The notes: generated by a model not told the origin, from the letters alone. A stretch of DNA of 64,000 nucleotides from an uncultured Pseudomonadales bacterium (GCA_958296195.1 OY282455.1:2108001-2172000), one strand, 5' to 3'. Counted from the first letter of the stretch, positions 26,418-35,009 are shown. Made by a program: numbers and translations.

Positions 26418-27083
26418 ATGATTCAGCTCACGGCCAGCGGTGTGCGCATCGCCAAGGACGACGCGTGGGCGGCGCTGCAGCAGGAGTTTGCGCAACGCCA
26501 TTGCGTTGTGCTCGAAGGCTCTCTCGGCGAGTCCATTTTGTGCCATATCCCCCGGATGCTGGAGCACGGCGAGTTCGACCTGCGCGGCGACTTCAATCGC
26601 GCAGGCCGGGAATTCGCCAGGGAGCTGACGATGCGGAAGTCTGAAACGCTGCCGCGGATGTTCTTCTATTTGCTCAATCAACCCCGGCTGCGCGAGGCGA
26701 TTGCCGAGTTCACGGGTTGTGAACAGACCATTCGAACCTTCGTCGGCCGCTGCTTCAAGCACCTTCCGGGCGTCGGTCTTTTCAATTCTTGGCATAGGGA
26801 CGTCGGGGATGAACGGCTGTATGCCCTGAGCATCAACTTGTCCAGGGAACCCTTCGAGGGCGGCAGCTTGCAGATTCGAAGCAGGAGAACCAAGGAGGTT
26901 TTCCAAACGGTCGGGTCGAATCGGTTTGGGGACTCCTGCCTGTTCCGCATTGACAACTCCCTGGAGCACAGGATTCTTCCGCTACGGGGAACCGCGCCCA
27001 GGTGTCGCTACGCCGGGTGGTTCCGAAGCGCATTGTTTCCACCTGGGCGGGACCAAGTGGTTCCAAGAAAGGACCCGGCATGA
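26418..27083 (+). CDS. 2OG-Fe(II) oxygenase 1, unit B
   Basis: 221 residues. The triad is H126-x-D128 (SWHRDV) and a later His in SLEHRIL, with Arg in RCRYAGWF. It lacks the 33-base insertion of unit A and is probably the ancestral form. Its stop overlaps the start of kinase 2. No close functional assignment is possible beyond an oxygenase acting on the pathway. Confidence 0.82.
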   Translation: MIQLTASGVRIAKDDAWAALQQEFAQRHCVVLEGSLGESILCHIPRMLEHGEFDLRGDFNRAGREFARELTMRKSETLPRMFFYLLNQPRLREAIAEFTGCEQTIRTFVGRCFKHLPGVGLFNSWHRDVGDERLYALSINLSREPFEGGSLQIRSRRTKEVFQTVGSNRFGDSCLFRIDNSLEHRILPLRGTAPRCRYAGWFRSALFPPGRDQVVPRKDPA

Positions 27084-28018
27084 CTGCGCCGGAAGTTCCC
27101 TTCACCGTCGATGCCGACCTCGACCTGGACGAAGCGGCGGCGCCTTGGCTGCGGCCAGGGCGCGCGGACGTCGTCATCAGGCGCGGCGCGGTGCCGGAGT
27201 CGTTGCCGGAGGTGGAGCACGGGGGGCGGTTCTGGAGCGCCGCCCAAGGCCGTTTCCTTGTGAAGGCGCCCCACGGCTTGCGCATCCTGGTTGAAGGCGG
27301 GGAGCGCGTCCGCTACGAGGCGCCCGGCCTGGCGGCGGACGAGGTCCGGCCGTTCCTGCAGGGTTCCGCCTGGGCGGCGCTTGCCTGCCAGCGCGGCCTG
27401 CTGTGCCTGCACGCCAGCGCGGTGGTTTGCGCCGACGGCGTCCATGCGTTCACCGGCGCGTCCAGGGACGGGAAGTCAACGTTGGCGGGTGCGCTCTCCA
27501 TGCGCGGCTATCCGTTCTTCTCGGACGACGTCCTGACGCTCGCGCCGCTCCGCTTCGGCGATGAGGTGCGGTGCTGTTCGCACCAGGACATGAAGCTGCA
27601 CCCGGACGCCATGGCGTTGCTCGGGGCGCGCATCCAGCGGCCCGTGGACAGGGAGGCGGGGGACGGCAAGGCATATGCCCTCCCGCGCCAGCGCTGGCCG
27701 CATGTCTCCGCCAGCCTCAAGGCGCTCTACGTTCTGAAACGGGAACAGCGCCCAGCCCTTGAACAGGGCCCTTGCACTGTGGAGCGCCTTTCAGGGGTCC
27801 AGGCGCTGAACGCATTGCTTCGCACCGTCTTTCGCCCCAAGTTCGCCGTGGCGATCCTGGGCCGCGGCCGGCTCTTCCAACAGCTCGCCGCGCTGCAACC
27901 CCAAATCGGCGTATTCCGGTTCTACCGTCCCTTCGCCCACGAGTGGTTCGACCGAGGGGTGGCCCACATGGCTGAAGCGCTGCCGGCCGGTCCACTTCCT
28001 GCGCTGGATTGCGGATGA
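27080..28018 (+). CDS. HprK-like serine kinase 2, unit B
   Basis: 312 residues from the ATGA overlap at 27080; the open frame back to 27002 is oxygenase sequence. HASAV (111-115), P-loop GASRDGKST (126-134) and GYPFFSDD (143-150) are close to classical HprK-like motifs. It shares N-terminal pattern (VPFTVDADLDLDEAAAPW) with kinase 1, so the two are old paralogs. Having two kinases in one lasso-like cluster is unusual. It is directly coupled to the cyclase gene. Confidence 0.78.
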   Translation: MTAPEVPFTVDADLDLDEAAAPWLRPGRADVVIRRGAVPESLPEVEHGGRFWSAAQGRFLVKAPHGLRILVEGGERVRYEAPGLAADEVRPFLQGSAWAALACQRGLLCLHASAVVCADGVHAFTGASRDGKSTLAGALSMRGYPFFSDDVLTLAPLRFGDEVRCCSHQDMKLHPDAMALLGARIQRPVDREAGDGKAYALPRQRWPHVSASLKALYVLKREQRPALEQGPCTVERLSGVQALNALLRTVFRPKFAVAILGRGRLFQQLAALQPQIGVFRFYRPFAHEWFDRGVAHMAEALPAGPLPALDCG

Positions 28019-29986
28019 CGGCCTTGGCCGCAATCTTTCTCCGCGACGGGCGGCCGGTGGACAGGGAGCGCCTGACCGCCGTGGCCGATTCCCTGCGGCC
28101 CTTCGGCGCCGAAGCTCCGACGGTGTGGCGCGGCGGCCCCGCGGGGTTGGTGAAGACGGTCTCCGTCGTTGCCACGCCGCAGGACGAGTTCGACAGTCAG
28201 CCGATCGAATTGAACGGCGGACGTGTCCTGTTGTTCGACGGCTTCCTCAACCACCGCGAGGAGCTGGTCTCCGCGCTGGGCCTGACTCAGGGCGAGGCGC
28301 TGCGGATTGCGGACGGCGCCCTGTTCGCCCGCGCCGTGGCGCGTTGGGGGGACGCGGCCGCCGAGCGGGCGGAAGGCTGGTTCACCGCCGTGCTCTGGGA
28401 CCCGCACACCCGCGTCCTGCAAGCCGTCTGCTCACCGATCATGGCGCCGCCGCTGCACTTCTCCGTCGATTCCCGCCGGGTGATCGTCGCCACCGTTCCC
28501 CGCGGCATCTTCGCGTGGGGCGATGTCCCGCGTCGTCTCGACGATGCGTATTTCGCCAGCAGCCTCATTCTCGACTACGGCGACGCCCGCGACACGTTCT
28601 ACCAGGGCGTGTCTTCGCTCTCTCCCGGCGAGATGCTGACGGTCGGGCCGCGCACGGACGAAGTGAGGCGCTACTACGATCTGGCCGAGCGGGCTCGCCC
28701 GGTTCGGCTGCCCAAGGATGCGGACTATGTGGAGGCGGCCGGCGACTTGCTGCGCGGCGCGGTCCGCAGCGCGTTGCGGGCGCCGGAGACACCGGCCGTC
28801 CTGATGAGCGGCGGATTCGACTCGACGTCGGTTGCGGTCACGGCCCTGGAGGTTCTGGAAGGGTGTCCCGGCGCGGCGCCGCTCGTCTCTTTTACGGCGG
28901 TCCCCGAGCCGGGGTTTGACGGACGCGTCCCGGCGGGCCAGACGGGAGACGAGGGCGATGCGGTGCGGGCTCTGGCGCGGATGCATCCGCGCCTTGACAC
29001 CCGGTTCGTCGAGGCCGCAGGCCTCAGCGGCGCCGACTCGCGGATACCGATATTCGAGCTGGCGGAGTTCCCCGTGCGCAACCCCGGCAACGGGTACTGG
29101 ATCAATGAATGCCTGCGCCAAGGCCGCGGTCGCGGGGCGGCGCGTCGTCCTGCGCGGGAACGGCGGCGACTTCATGCTCAGTCGCAGCGGCTACGGGCGC
29201 TTGAGCGAGGCGTTTCGCACGGGGCGTTGGTGGGCCCTGTGGCGGATGACCGCCGGCCTGCCGCGCGGGCGGCACGGCCGGTTCTCGCCCCTGCTGCGCC
29301 ACGCAGTCCTTCCCGGCCTGCCCGAGGGGATGCACCGCGTCCTGCGCAAGGTTGCGTTCGGCGGCCGCGGTTGGCGCGGGTACAGCGCCATCCATCCCGA
29401 CTATGCCCGCTCCGCGGGAGTGGACGAGCGCGCCCGGGAACAGGGCTTCGATTCCTATTTCAAGAGGCATCCGTCCGGCCGGGAGGCGGTGTTGCGCATG
29501 CTGTCGGGGCCTCTCTTGCGCAACGGCAGAGCGACGAAGCGGGCCCAGGAGGTCCTCCACGGCGTCGCGATCCGGGATCCGCTCTTCGAACGCCGGCTGA
29601 TGGAGTGGGGCTGCGGGCTGCCGTACGACCAGTTTCTGCGCGAGGGCCGGAGCCACATGCTGGTCCGCAGGCTCATGCAGGATCGGCTGCCGGCAGAGAT
29701 TCTGGATGGGCCCAAGGGCCTGCAGGCGGCGGACTGGCACTTGCGGATCACCCGCCGGCTGCCGGAAATCCGCATGACCCTGGAGCACTGGCGCAAAGAT
29801 CCCGCCGTCGCCGGACGGCTCGATCTCGATCGTCTGCTGAGCGCCTTGGACACCTGGCCGGAGCGCACCCCGTTGTCGGCTTGCGATCACCCTGACTTCC
29901 TGCTGCTGCAATTCCTGCCCCGTGCGCTCAATGCGGGGCGTTTTATCAAGTGGGTCGAGGGCGGCGGCAATTGGGCGGCGATGTGA
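28015..29986 (+). pseudogene. lasso-type cyclase, unit B, frameshifted
   Basis: Full-length copy of the 20028 cyclase, with the same MTALAAIF start and SGGFDS loop. An extra A at 29120-29121 (CCAAGG where unit A has CCAGG) shifts the frame about 368 codons in; the correct C-terminal half continues in another frame to 29986 with no other damage. Either the gene died recently, uses slippage, or this is a sequencing error. As written it makes a protein with a scrambled C-terminus. Confidence 0.88.
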
Positions 29987-30065
29987 TAGCATCTTTTCTG
30001 GTAGAGTTGTTGCGTTTCAGTGGACAGCTTGCTTGAATTCAGGGAACAACAGGAGGAATAAGCCG

Positions 30066-30221
30066 ATGAGCAGCGAGAACCAAATGGAGACCCCCGACGA
30101 GCGCAAGGCTTGGACGGAGCCCCGCTTGATGCGGTTGGGCACTGACCTGCGGTATGTCAACTCTACCAAGATTCCCTCGGCACCCCAAGAGGCCGACGAT
30201 CATGTGCCACCGGAGTCGTAA
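30066..30221 (+). CDS. lasso-like RiPP precursor B
   Basis: 51 residues; AGGAGG nine bases before ATG. Residues 10-21 and 23-28 are identical to precursor A (PDERKAWTEPRL, RLGTDL). The rest differs: RYVNSTK then a possible core IPSAPQEADDHVPPES. Here Thr 34 sits at the usual leader position -2 if Lys 35 ends the leader, Glu would be core position 7 and Asp position 9, and the last residue is Ser. A starting Ile would be unusual for a lasso core, so the cut site is uncertain. Confidence 0.75.
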   Translation: MSSENQMETPDERKAWTEPRLMRLGTDLRYVNSTKIPSAPQEADDHVPPES

Positions 30222-30276
30222 GCTGTAGCGATCGGCGGAAGGTCGTGACCGGGTCGGATCGAGGGCGGTAATACCG

Positions 30277-31170
30277 ATGTCCAAATTCATCCGATTGGCG
30301 CCTGGGCTGCTGGCCCCGGGCGGGGTGCTCGACAAGGCCGAGTGCGCTGCGCAAAGGGCGCTGGCGGCGGATGTCCGCAACGGCCAGGTGCTGTGGAGGC
30401 TTGGCGACATATATCGAATGCAGGGAAACTTCGACGCCGCGAGAGATTCTTACCGGTGCCTGAGCGAGTCCGGCCCCGGTCGGCTGAAAGCGTCCTGGTT
30501 GGTCGCGCTGCTGGACGGCCGCGGGTTGCCGGAGGCGGCGCCCCACGGCACCTGTCCCGCCCCGTTCGTGCGGATGAAGGATTTCCTGACCGCGCAGGAG
30601 TGCGACTACATGTTCGCACTGGCGCTGGCTCGGCGCGAGCACTTCGGCGCCGCAAGAGTGTGGAGCAATGCAGAGGAAGGCCCCCGCGTGAAACCGGAGT
30701 CACGAATCACCTTGGAGATGAAACCAGGCGCACGGCGGGACTTCAGGCTCTGGTTTTTGCCGAGGCTTGAACGTGCGATTCCGGAGATCCTGGCGCGCCT
30801 GCGCCTGGAGGATCCGGGGCGATATCGTATTACGATGAATGTGCGGGTATATCCAGCGGGCGGTTTCTATACTGTCCACCGCGACAACAGCGTTGATAGC
30901 CATCGTGACCGAGTGCTGAGCTTCATCTGTTTTTTCCATCCCGAACCCAGGCGTTTCTCCGGCGGGGACCTTCTTCTCTACGATTCCAACCAAAGAGGAG
31001 GGCATCCGGTTCCTGCTTTCTCGCGCATCAAGCCGTTGCGCGGGGGCATCGTCTTCTTCATGAGCGGAGACTGGCACCAGGTGACGCCCGTGGAGTGCGA
31101 TGCCGACGATTTCGGCGCGGGGCGCTTCGTCTTGAGCGGCCACGTTTGCTTCCCCAGCGGCAGCGATTGA
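30277..31170 (+). CDS. prolyl-4-hydroxylase-like 2OG-Fe(II) oxygenase, unit B
   Basis: 297 residues from ATG 30277. TPR-like N-terminus (VLWRLGDIYRMQGNFDAARDSY), then the P4H-type domain with H201-R-D203 (YTVHRDN), FSGGDLLLYDSN, H267 (GDWHQV) and R283 (GRFVLSGHV). It is more divergent from the unit A copy around residues 128-137 and 203-209, near the active site, which may reflect adaptation to a different core peptide. Confidence 0.82.
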   Translation: MSKFIRLAPGLLAPGGVLDKAECAAQRALAADVRNGQVLWRLGDIYRMQGNFDAARDSYRCLSESGPGRLKASWLVALLDGRGLPEAAPHGTCPAPFVRMKDFLTAQECDYMFALALARREHFGAARVWSNAEEGPRVKPESRITLEMKPGARRDFRLWFLPRLERAIPEILARLRLEDPGRYRITMNVRVYPAGGFYTVHRDNSVDSHRDRVLSFICFFHPEPRRFSGGDLLLYDSNQRGGHPVPAFSRIKPLRGGIVFFMSGDWHQVTPVECDADDFGAGRFVLSGHVCFPSGSD

Positions 31171-31227
31171 CCAGCGCCCGCGGGCATGGCCTTGCGCCAT
31201 TGGCGCGAACCTTAACTTGAGCGAAAC

Positions 31228-31258
31228 TGCCGCAGAGGCCGCCAAAGGCTCTGCGGCA
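31228..31258. terminator. hairpin before tilS, unit B
   Basis: Same TGCCGCAGAG/CTCTGCGGCA stem as at 23237; lies 30 bases before tilS. Confidence 0.5.
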
Positions 31259-31287
31259 CTGGTTGGCGGGAACGATGTCGATAGGCG

Positions 31288-32616
31288 ATGGACAACCATG
31301 ATCTTCTGCGTCCAGCGTTAGCCGGATTCGACTGCAAGCGTTTGACGGTCGCGTTCTCCGGCGGCATGGACTCCACCGTGCTGCTCCATCTTGCGGTGCC
31401 GGCGGTGGCTTCGTCAGCGCCGGTGCCGCAGCCGCCGGACCTGCCCGCCTCGGTCCCGACCGGCACTGCGCAAGCGAGCTCGGCTGTCAGCGAAGCGCCA
31501 CTCAGGGCGCTGCACATCAACCACGGCCTGCATCCCGATGCGGACCGATGGGAGGCGCATTGCGCGGCGGTTTGCAACCGCCTTGGCACACCGTTTTTAA
31601 GTCGGCGAGTGCAGGTTGAGGGCGGCAATTTGGAGGCCGCCGCGCGACGCGCCCGCTACCGTGCGTTCAACGAACTGCTCGGCCCCGGCGACCTGCTGCT
31701 GCTTGGCCACCATCAGGACGACCAAGCGGAGACCCTGTTGATGCGCTTGCTCCAGGGCCGGGATGTTCGGCCTATGCCGCGCAGCCGCCGCCTTCCGGGC
31801 GGCGCGGTGATTCTGCGCCCGCTGCTGAACACTCCTAGGCGGAAAATTCGCCACGCAGCCGAAGCCATCGGCGCAACCTGGATCGAGGATCCCAGCAACT
31901 CCGCCCGCCGCTTTGACCGCAACTTCCTGCGCCACGAGATTCTGCCGCGGCTGGCGTCGCACTGGCCCAACGCCAAGGCCGCCTTGGTGAACGCCGGCCG
32001 AGCAAAGGCCGCCCATGACGCCTTGCTGGCGCATCTGCTTGATGAAGACTCCCTTGCGTTGGGCGAGTTGCCGTCGGAGTTGCATGTGCCCGCATTGCGG
32101 GCCTGGCTGGCCCGCTTCGGCGAAACCGGGGCCGGCGACCGGGCGCTGGCGGAGTTCGCCGCCCAAATCAACGCGCGGGCGGACGCCCAACCGGAACTGC
32201 GCTTGGTCCACGGCAGCCTGCGCCGCTGGCGAGGCGCGGTGCGCTACGCAACTTCCTGCGGCGGCTTGGAAAGCAGCTACGCCTTGCAGCCGCCGGGCGT
32301 CCTGTCGCTGCCCCACGGCGAACTGTCCATCAAGCCGGCGAAGGACGGTGGATTTCACGCCAAGGGCGCCGTTCAGGTGCGCTTTCGCCAAGGCGGTGAA
32401 CGCCTCCGCATGGGTGGCCGCTCGCGTTCGCTGAAGACCCTCTTGCAGGCCGCCGCCGTACCTCCCTGGGAACGCGGGGTCCAGCCACTGATTTTCCAAG
32501 GCGACGAACTTCTCGCCGTGCCGGGCGTCGCCGTCGCCGATTTGCCAGCGGGGCCGCCGCGTTGGCAAGCAGCCTGGACGCCGAACCCAAGGGCGTCCGC
32601 AACGAGTCGCTGCTGA
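31288..32616 (+). CDS. tilS: tRNA(Ile)-lysidine synthase
   Basis: 442 residues. PP-loop SGGMDST near residue 25, HINHGLHPDA, ARYRAF, LLGHHQDDQAETLLMRLLQG and NFLRHEILP are diagnostic. The enzyme makes lysidine in the CAU anticodon of an isoleucine tRNA and is essential. A Pro/Ser/Ala-rich insert follows the PP-loop (about residues 38-70). Its first 38 codons are duplicated at 23297. Confidence 0.95.
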   Translation: MDNHDLLRPALAGFDCKRLTVAFSGGMDSTVLLHLAVPAVASSAPVPQPPDLPASVPTGTAQASSAVSEAPLRALHINHGLHPDADRWEAHCAAVCNRLGTPFLSRRVQVEGGNLEAAARRARYRAFNELLGPGDLLLLGHHQDDQAETLLMRLLQGRDVRPMPRSRRLPGGAVILRPLLNTPRRKIRHAAEAIGATWIEDPSNSARRFDRNFLRHEILPRLASHWPNAKAALVNAGRAKAAHDALLAHLLDEDSLALGELPSELHVPALRAWLARFGETGAGDRALAEFAAQINARADAQPELRLVHGSLRRWRGAVRYATSCGGLESSYALQPPGVLSLPHGELSIKPAKDGGFHAKGAVQVRFRQGGERLRMGGRSRSLKTLLQAAAVPPWERGVQPLIFQGDELLAVPGVAVADLPAGPPRWQAAWTPNPRASATSRC

Positions 32617-32675
32617 AACGCCCGCCGGCAACACCGAAGTCGCTTGCGCCTGGCGTGGAAATTCCGCCGCGGTCG

Positions 32676-32860
32676 TGTCAATCCAAAGCAGTAATGCCCT
32701 CTTTCGCCAAAGTGGAAATGTTCTCTTTTGGCTGTGCTGGGGGTGGGCCAAGACGCACCAATAAGTGCGCCCGAACTGGGAGTCGGCCCCGGACCATCCC
32801 TCGAGGCGGGCGGTGCGCATCGGTGCCGAGTGCGCCGCGGTGAATCCCCCGGCCTCCGCT
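32676..32860. repeat. direct repeat R, interrupted copy, left part
   Basis: Matches 36292-36480, starting at TGTCAATCCAAAGCAGTAATG-like sequence (which in the other copy is the end of the Clp-fold protease gene) and ending GGCCTCCGCT. The repeat resumes at 34967 after the inserted element. Confidence 0.85.
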
Positions 32861-33121
32861 ATAGCCGTTTGCAACTTTTCGGCATTTTTGCCCGTTTTGC
32901 GCTTAGTCAGAAAACCCGAATTTCCTTAAAAATCAACCCCTTGTCAAACGGGAGACTGGGGGTTAGGAATGCCGGCTTTCCACCGAGGGGATGCTCCGCC
33001 GATTTGGCGCAGGATTCGCGCTCCGACGAGAACGTTCCGCCACTGGCTCCGGTGCATTTGCCTGAGTTCGGCCAGTCGGTTGATGTGCCGCCATTCGATG
33101 TGCGCGGGCTTCAGGGCCGAT

Positions 33122-33140
33122 CAAGCGCCTAGGGCGCTTG
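33122..33140. repeat. small perfect palindrome in the element
   Basis: CAAGCGCC, TAG, GGCGCTTG: 8-base arms, 3-base loop, about 120 bases past the end of the ATPase gene. Possibly its terminator. Confidence 0.45.
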
Positions 33141-33256
33141 GGGTGTCCGCCGTCCCCACTGGGCAGATCCGGCGGGGTTGGGTCAGTGCGTCGAGAGCCG
33201 TCCGCTCTTTGGCTGGCAGCCGCGTCAGTGGCGCCACTCAGATCGTCGCCGTCCGG

Positions 33257-34693
33257 CTAGGGCGAACGCCCCAATGACGATGCTTCCACTTCGGGCGCAT
33301 GGTCGGGGATTGTGATGCTTTGGGCGATGCTTCGAAGGTGCTTCATATCACTTGATGCGGCGTACTCCACAGTATGCTTGGCGAAACTGGGGATGCCGAA
33401 TTCGTAGTGGGCCGACTCGGATCCGTTCTGCCCCCAGATCAGGCCGGTGTGCAGCAGTGCCGCTTCGGCGTCCTCGCCATAACGCGCCCACTCTGTACGT
33501 CGCGTCTTGGCATGCCATATCGCCTCATCCCTCGCTTCCACTCCTTCGTTGCATAGGGACTTCAGTTTCGCGGACGTCAGATGGCCCTCAGCGAAAATTT
33601 CCTGCGCCACAAGCAACGCCGCCTCCAAGGAGCCGGCGGCCTCCAGCTCCTTCCGGCGCTCCTCGTAGCGTTGCCGCTTCAGCCCTTCGAATCCGGGTAG
33701 GGCAGCGGCGGCGAGGCTGCTGTCGATGACTTGGGATTCCGGCGCATGCTCCAGCAGGCTTTCGCACAGGCAGGCCCCGAACTCCTGAATGAAGTACGGA
33801 TAGCCCATGGTCGCCTGCCACGCGGCCTCCAAAACGCCCCGTTCCACCTTCACGTCGTGCTGCGATAGAGGTTCAGAAATGGCTTGATGGGTAGCGCTTT
33901 GGTCCAGGCATCCCAGCGGGATGTTGCTTTTTCTGACAGGAGCCACGCCGATCATGCGCTCCACGAAGGTGCCACAGGAGCGGAGGTGTCCGTAGGCGTC
34001 CGGTGTCCCCGCCATGATCAGGCCGACCGGCATCTGCGCGCCCGCAGCGCCGCTGCGCTGGATGCAGTTCAGCAGGCTCCTCAGCACACTCTCCCGGCCT
34101 TGCCCCTGCACGGCATGCACTTCGTCAACCGCCAGAAGCAAAGGTGCACCCTCCATGCTGTCTCCATCCTCATGCACACCGATGGCGCAGAAGCGGATGG
34201 CGTCCGCTAGACTGACGATGTTGCGGGAAGCCGCCCCATCGCCTTTCCCAATGGATAGTTGCATCCCAGTGCCCGCCACAGCGGCACCTAGGGAGAAATG
34301 CAAGGTGCGCTTGGGTATCGACCGCCCCTCAGTGGCTTGATTGATGATGGTTTGCGCCAGCCGCCCGGCGTCCAGAAAATCGTCCGCGTCCAGATGCGCC
34401 ACCTTGATGCGCGGGGACAGGTTCCGCAATGCCTCATTCATCAGGCAGGTCTTGCCGGTGCCCCGGGCACCATGGATCAAAACCGCATTGGTGGGCGGTT
34501 GGCCCGACGCCAGCGGACGTTCCAGAACTTGGGCAATGCATCCCAACCACCGATCCCTGCCTGCTAGTGCCGGCGGCGGATGCCCCGCACTGGGCTTGAA
34601 CAAGGTGTTGATGTCTGACGAGTTTGCCTGCCCAACGGCATTCCCCATAGCGGACATGACGCGGCGGTGCTTCGGCATTAACGGCTTGGACAT
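33257..34693 (-). CDS. AAA ATPase inside the TIR element
   Basis: About 478 residues from ATG 34693; the frame runs open to 34858 but the extra part looks non-coding. Layout: ALAGRDRW entry motif, Walker A GARGTGKT (75-82), Walker B LLLAVDEVHA (185-194), LIMAGTPDAY, GYPYFIQEFG, and a C-terminal domain ending EFGIPSFAKHTVEY. The same order of motifs, including GTP(D)-, GYPYF- and GIP-containing segments, is found in the ATPase at 16674, so both belong to one family. It may drive or regulate the element in which it lies; this is an inference. Confidence 0.75.
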   Translation of the reverse strand: MSKPLMPKHRRVMSAMGNAVGQANSSDINTLFKPSAGHPPPALAGRDRWLGCIAQVLERPLASGQPPTNAVLIHGARGTGKTCLMNEALRNLSPRIKVAHLDADDFLDAGRLAQTIINQATEGRSIPKRTLHFSLGAAVAGTGMQLSIGKGDGAASRNIVSLADAIRFCAIGVHEDGDSMEGAPLLLAVDEVHAVQGQGRESVLRSLLNCIQRSGAAGAQMPVGLIMAGTPDAYGHLRSCGTFVERMIGVAPVRKSNIPLGCLDQSATHQAISEPLSQHDVKVERGVLEAAWQATMGYPYFIQEFGACLCESLLEHAPESQVIDSSLAAAALPGFEGLKRQRYEERRKELEAAGSLEAALLVAQEIFAEGHLTSAKLKSLCNEGVEARDEAIWHAKTRRTEWARYGEDAEAALLHTGLIWGQNGSESAHYEFGIPSFAKHTVEYAASSDMKHLRSIAQSITIPDHAPEVEASSLGRSP

Positions 34694-34966
34694 GGTGCGG
34701 ACACTATGGCCCAACGGCTCGGAGTGCGCAAACTTTTGCGATGGGATACCCCCTTGCCGTTCGCAATTTTCGTTATTTCGCCCGTCCCCCGCACATGGTC
34801 GAACCTCGCGGCAGCCTAAAAATCCTGAATGACACCATCCGCCCACTGGCAGCGCCATTCATGATGGCACGCAAAACATGGCGAATTTGCGCCAGTTTAA
34901 TTTTCAATCAAGTTGTTGATTTTATTTAAGAAAAACGGAGAATGCCGAAAAATTGCGAACGGCTAG

Positions 34967-35009
34967 CTCCGCTTGGGAATCGGAAAGGGGACCTCTCCGC
35001 TTTGGTTTG
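34967..35009. repeat. direct repeat R, interrupted copy, right part
   Basis: CTCCGCTTGGGAATCGG and following bases match 36474-36516 with one change. Starts with the 7-base target duplication. Confidence 0.85.

Larger units (their letters stand above)
23409..31405. repeat. tandem duplication unit B
   Basis: Second copy, from the joint CGGCGG to the same hexamer in the real tilS (31400-31405). It keeps both kinases and the sulfotransferase, but has lost most of the ATPase, gained foreign sequence near 23787-24035, and carries a frameshift in the cyclase. Confidence 0.9.
32617..33256. other. tilS downstream region
   Basis: No gene. Holds direct repeat R1, the left end of the ATPase element (from 32861) and a small palindrome. 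Confidence 0.7.
32861..34966. mobile_element. 2.1 kb transposon-like element carrying only an AAA ATPase
   Basis: Left end reads TAGCCGTT-T-GCAA-C-TTTTCGGCATT from 32862; the right end, read inverted from 34965, is TAGCCGTT-C-GCAA-T-TTTTCGGCATT: about 25 bases with two mismatches. CTCCGCT is duplicated at 32854-32860 and 34967-34973. An uninterrupted copy of the target (GGCCTCCGCTTGGGAA) exists at 36471. The only recognisable gene is the ATPase on the minus strand; no transposase is seen. The element could be non-autonomous or an unrecognised type. Confidence 0.8.

Noticed and set aside
20028-29986. Calling the cyclases true asparagine synthetases (asnB)
   Set aside because: The N-terminal Cys needed for glutamine hydrolysis is absent (MTALAG start), and the neighbours are PqqD-like and precursor genes.
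31200-31287. Right end of an ATPase-type element just before tilS
   Set aside because: Only GCGAAC is shared with the element end, which is too little.
33257-34693. Calling the element ATPase a Tn7 TnsC or TniB protein
   Set aside because: Only generic AAA motifs are shared and no TnsA/TnsB-like transposase is present.
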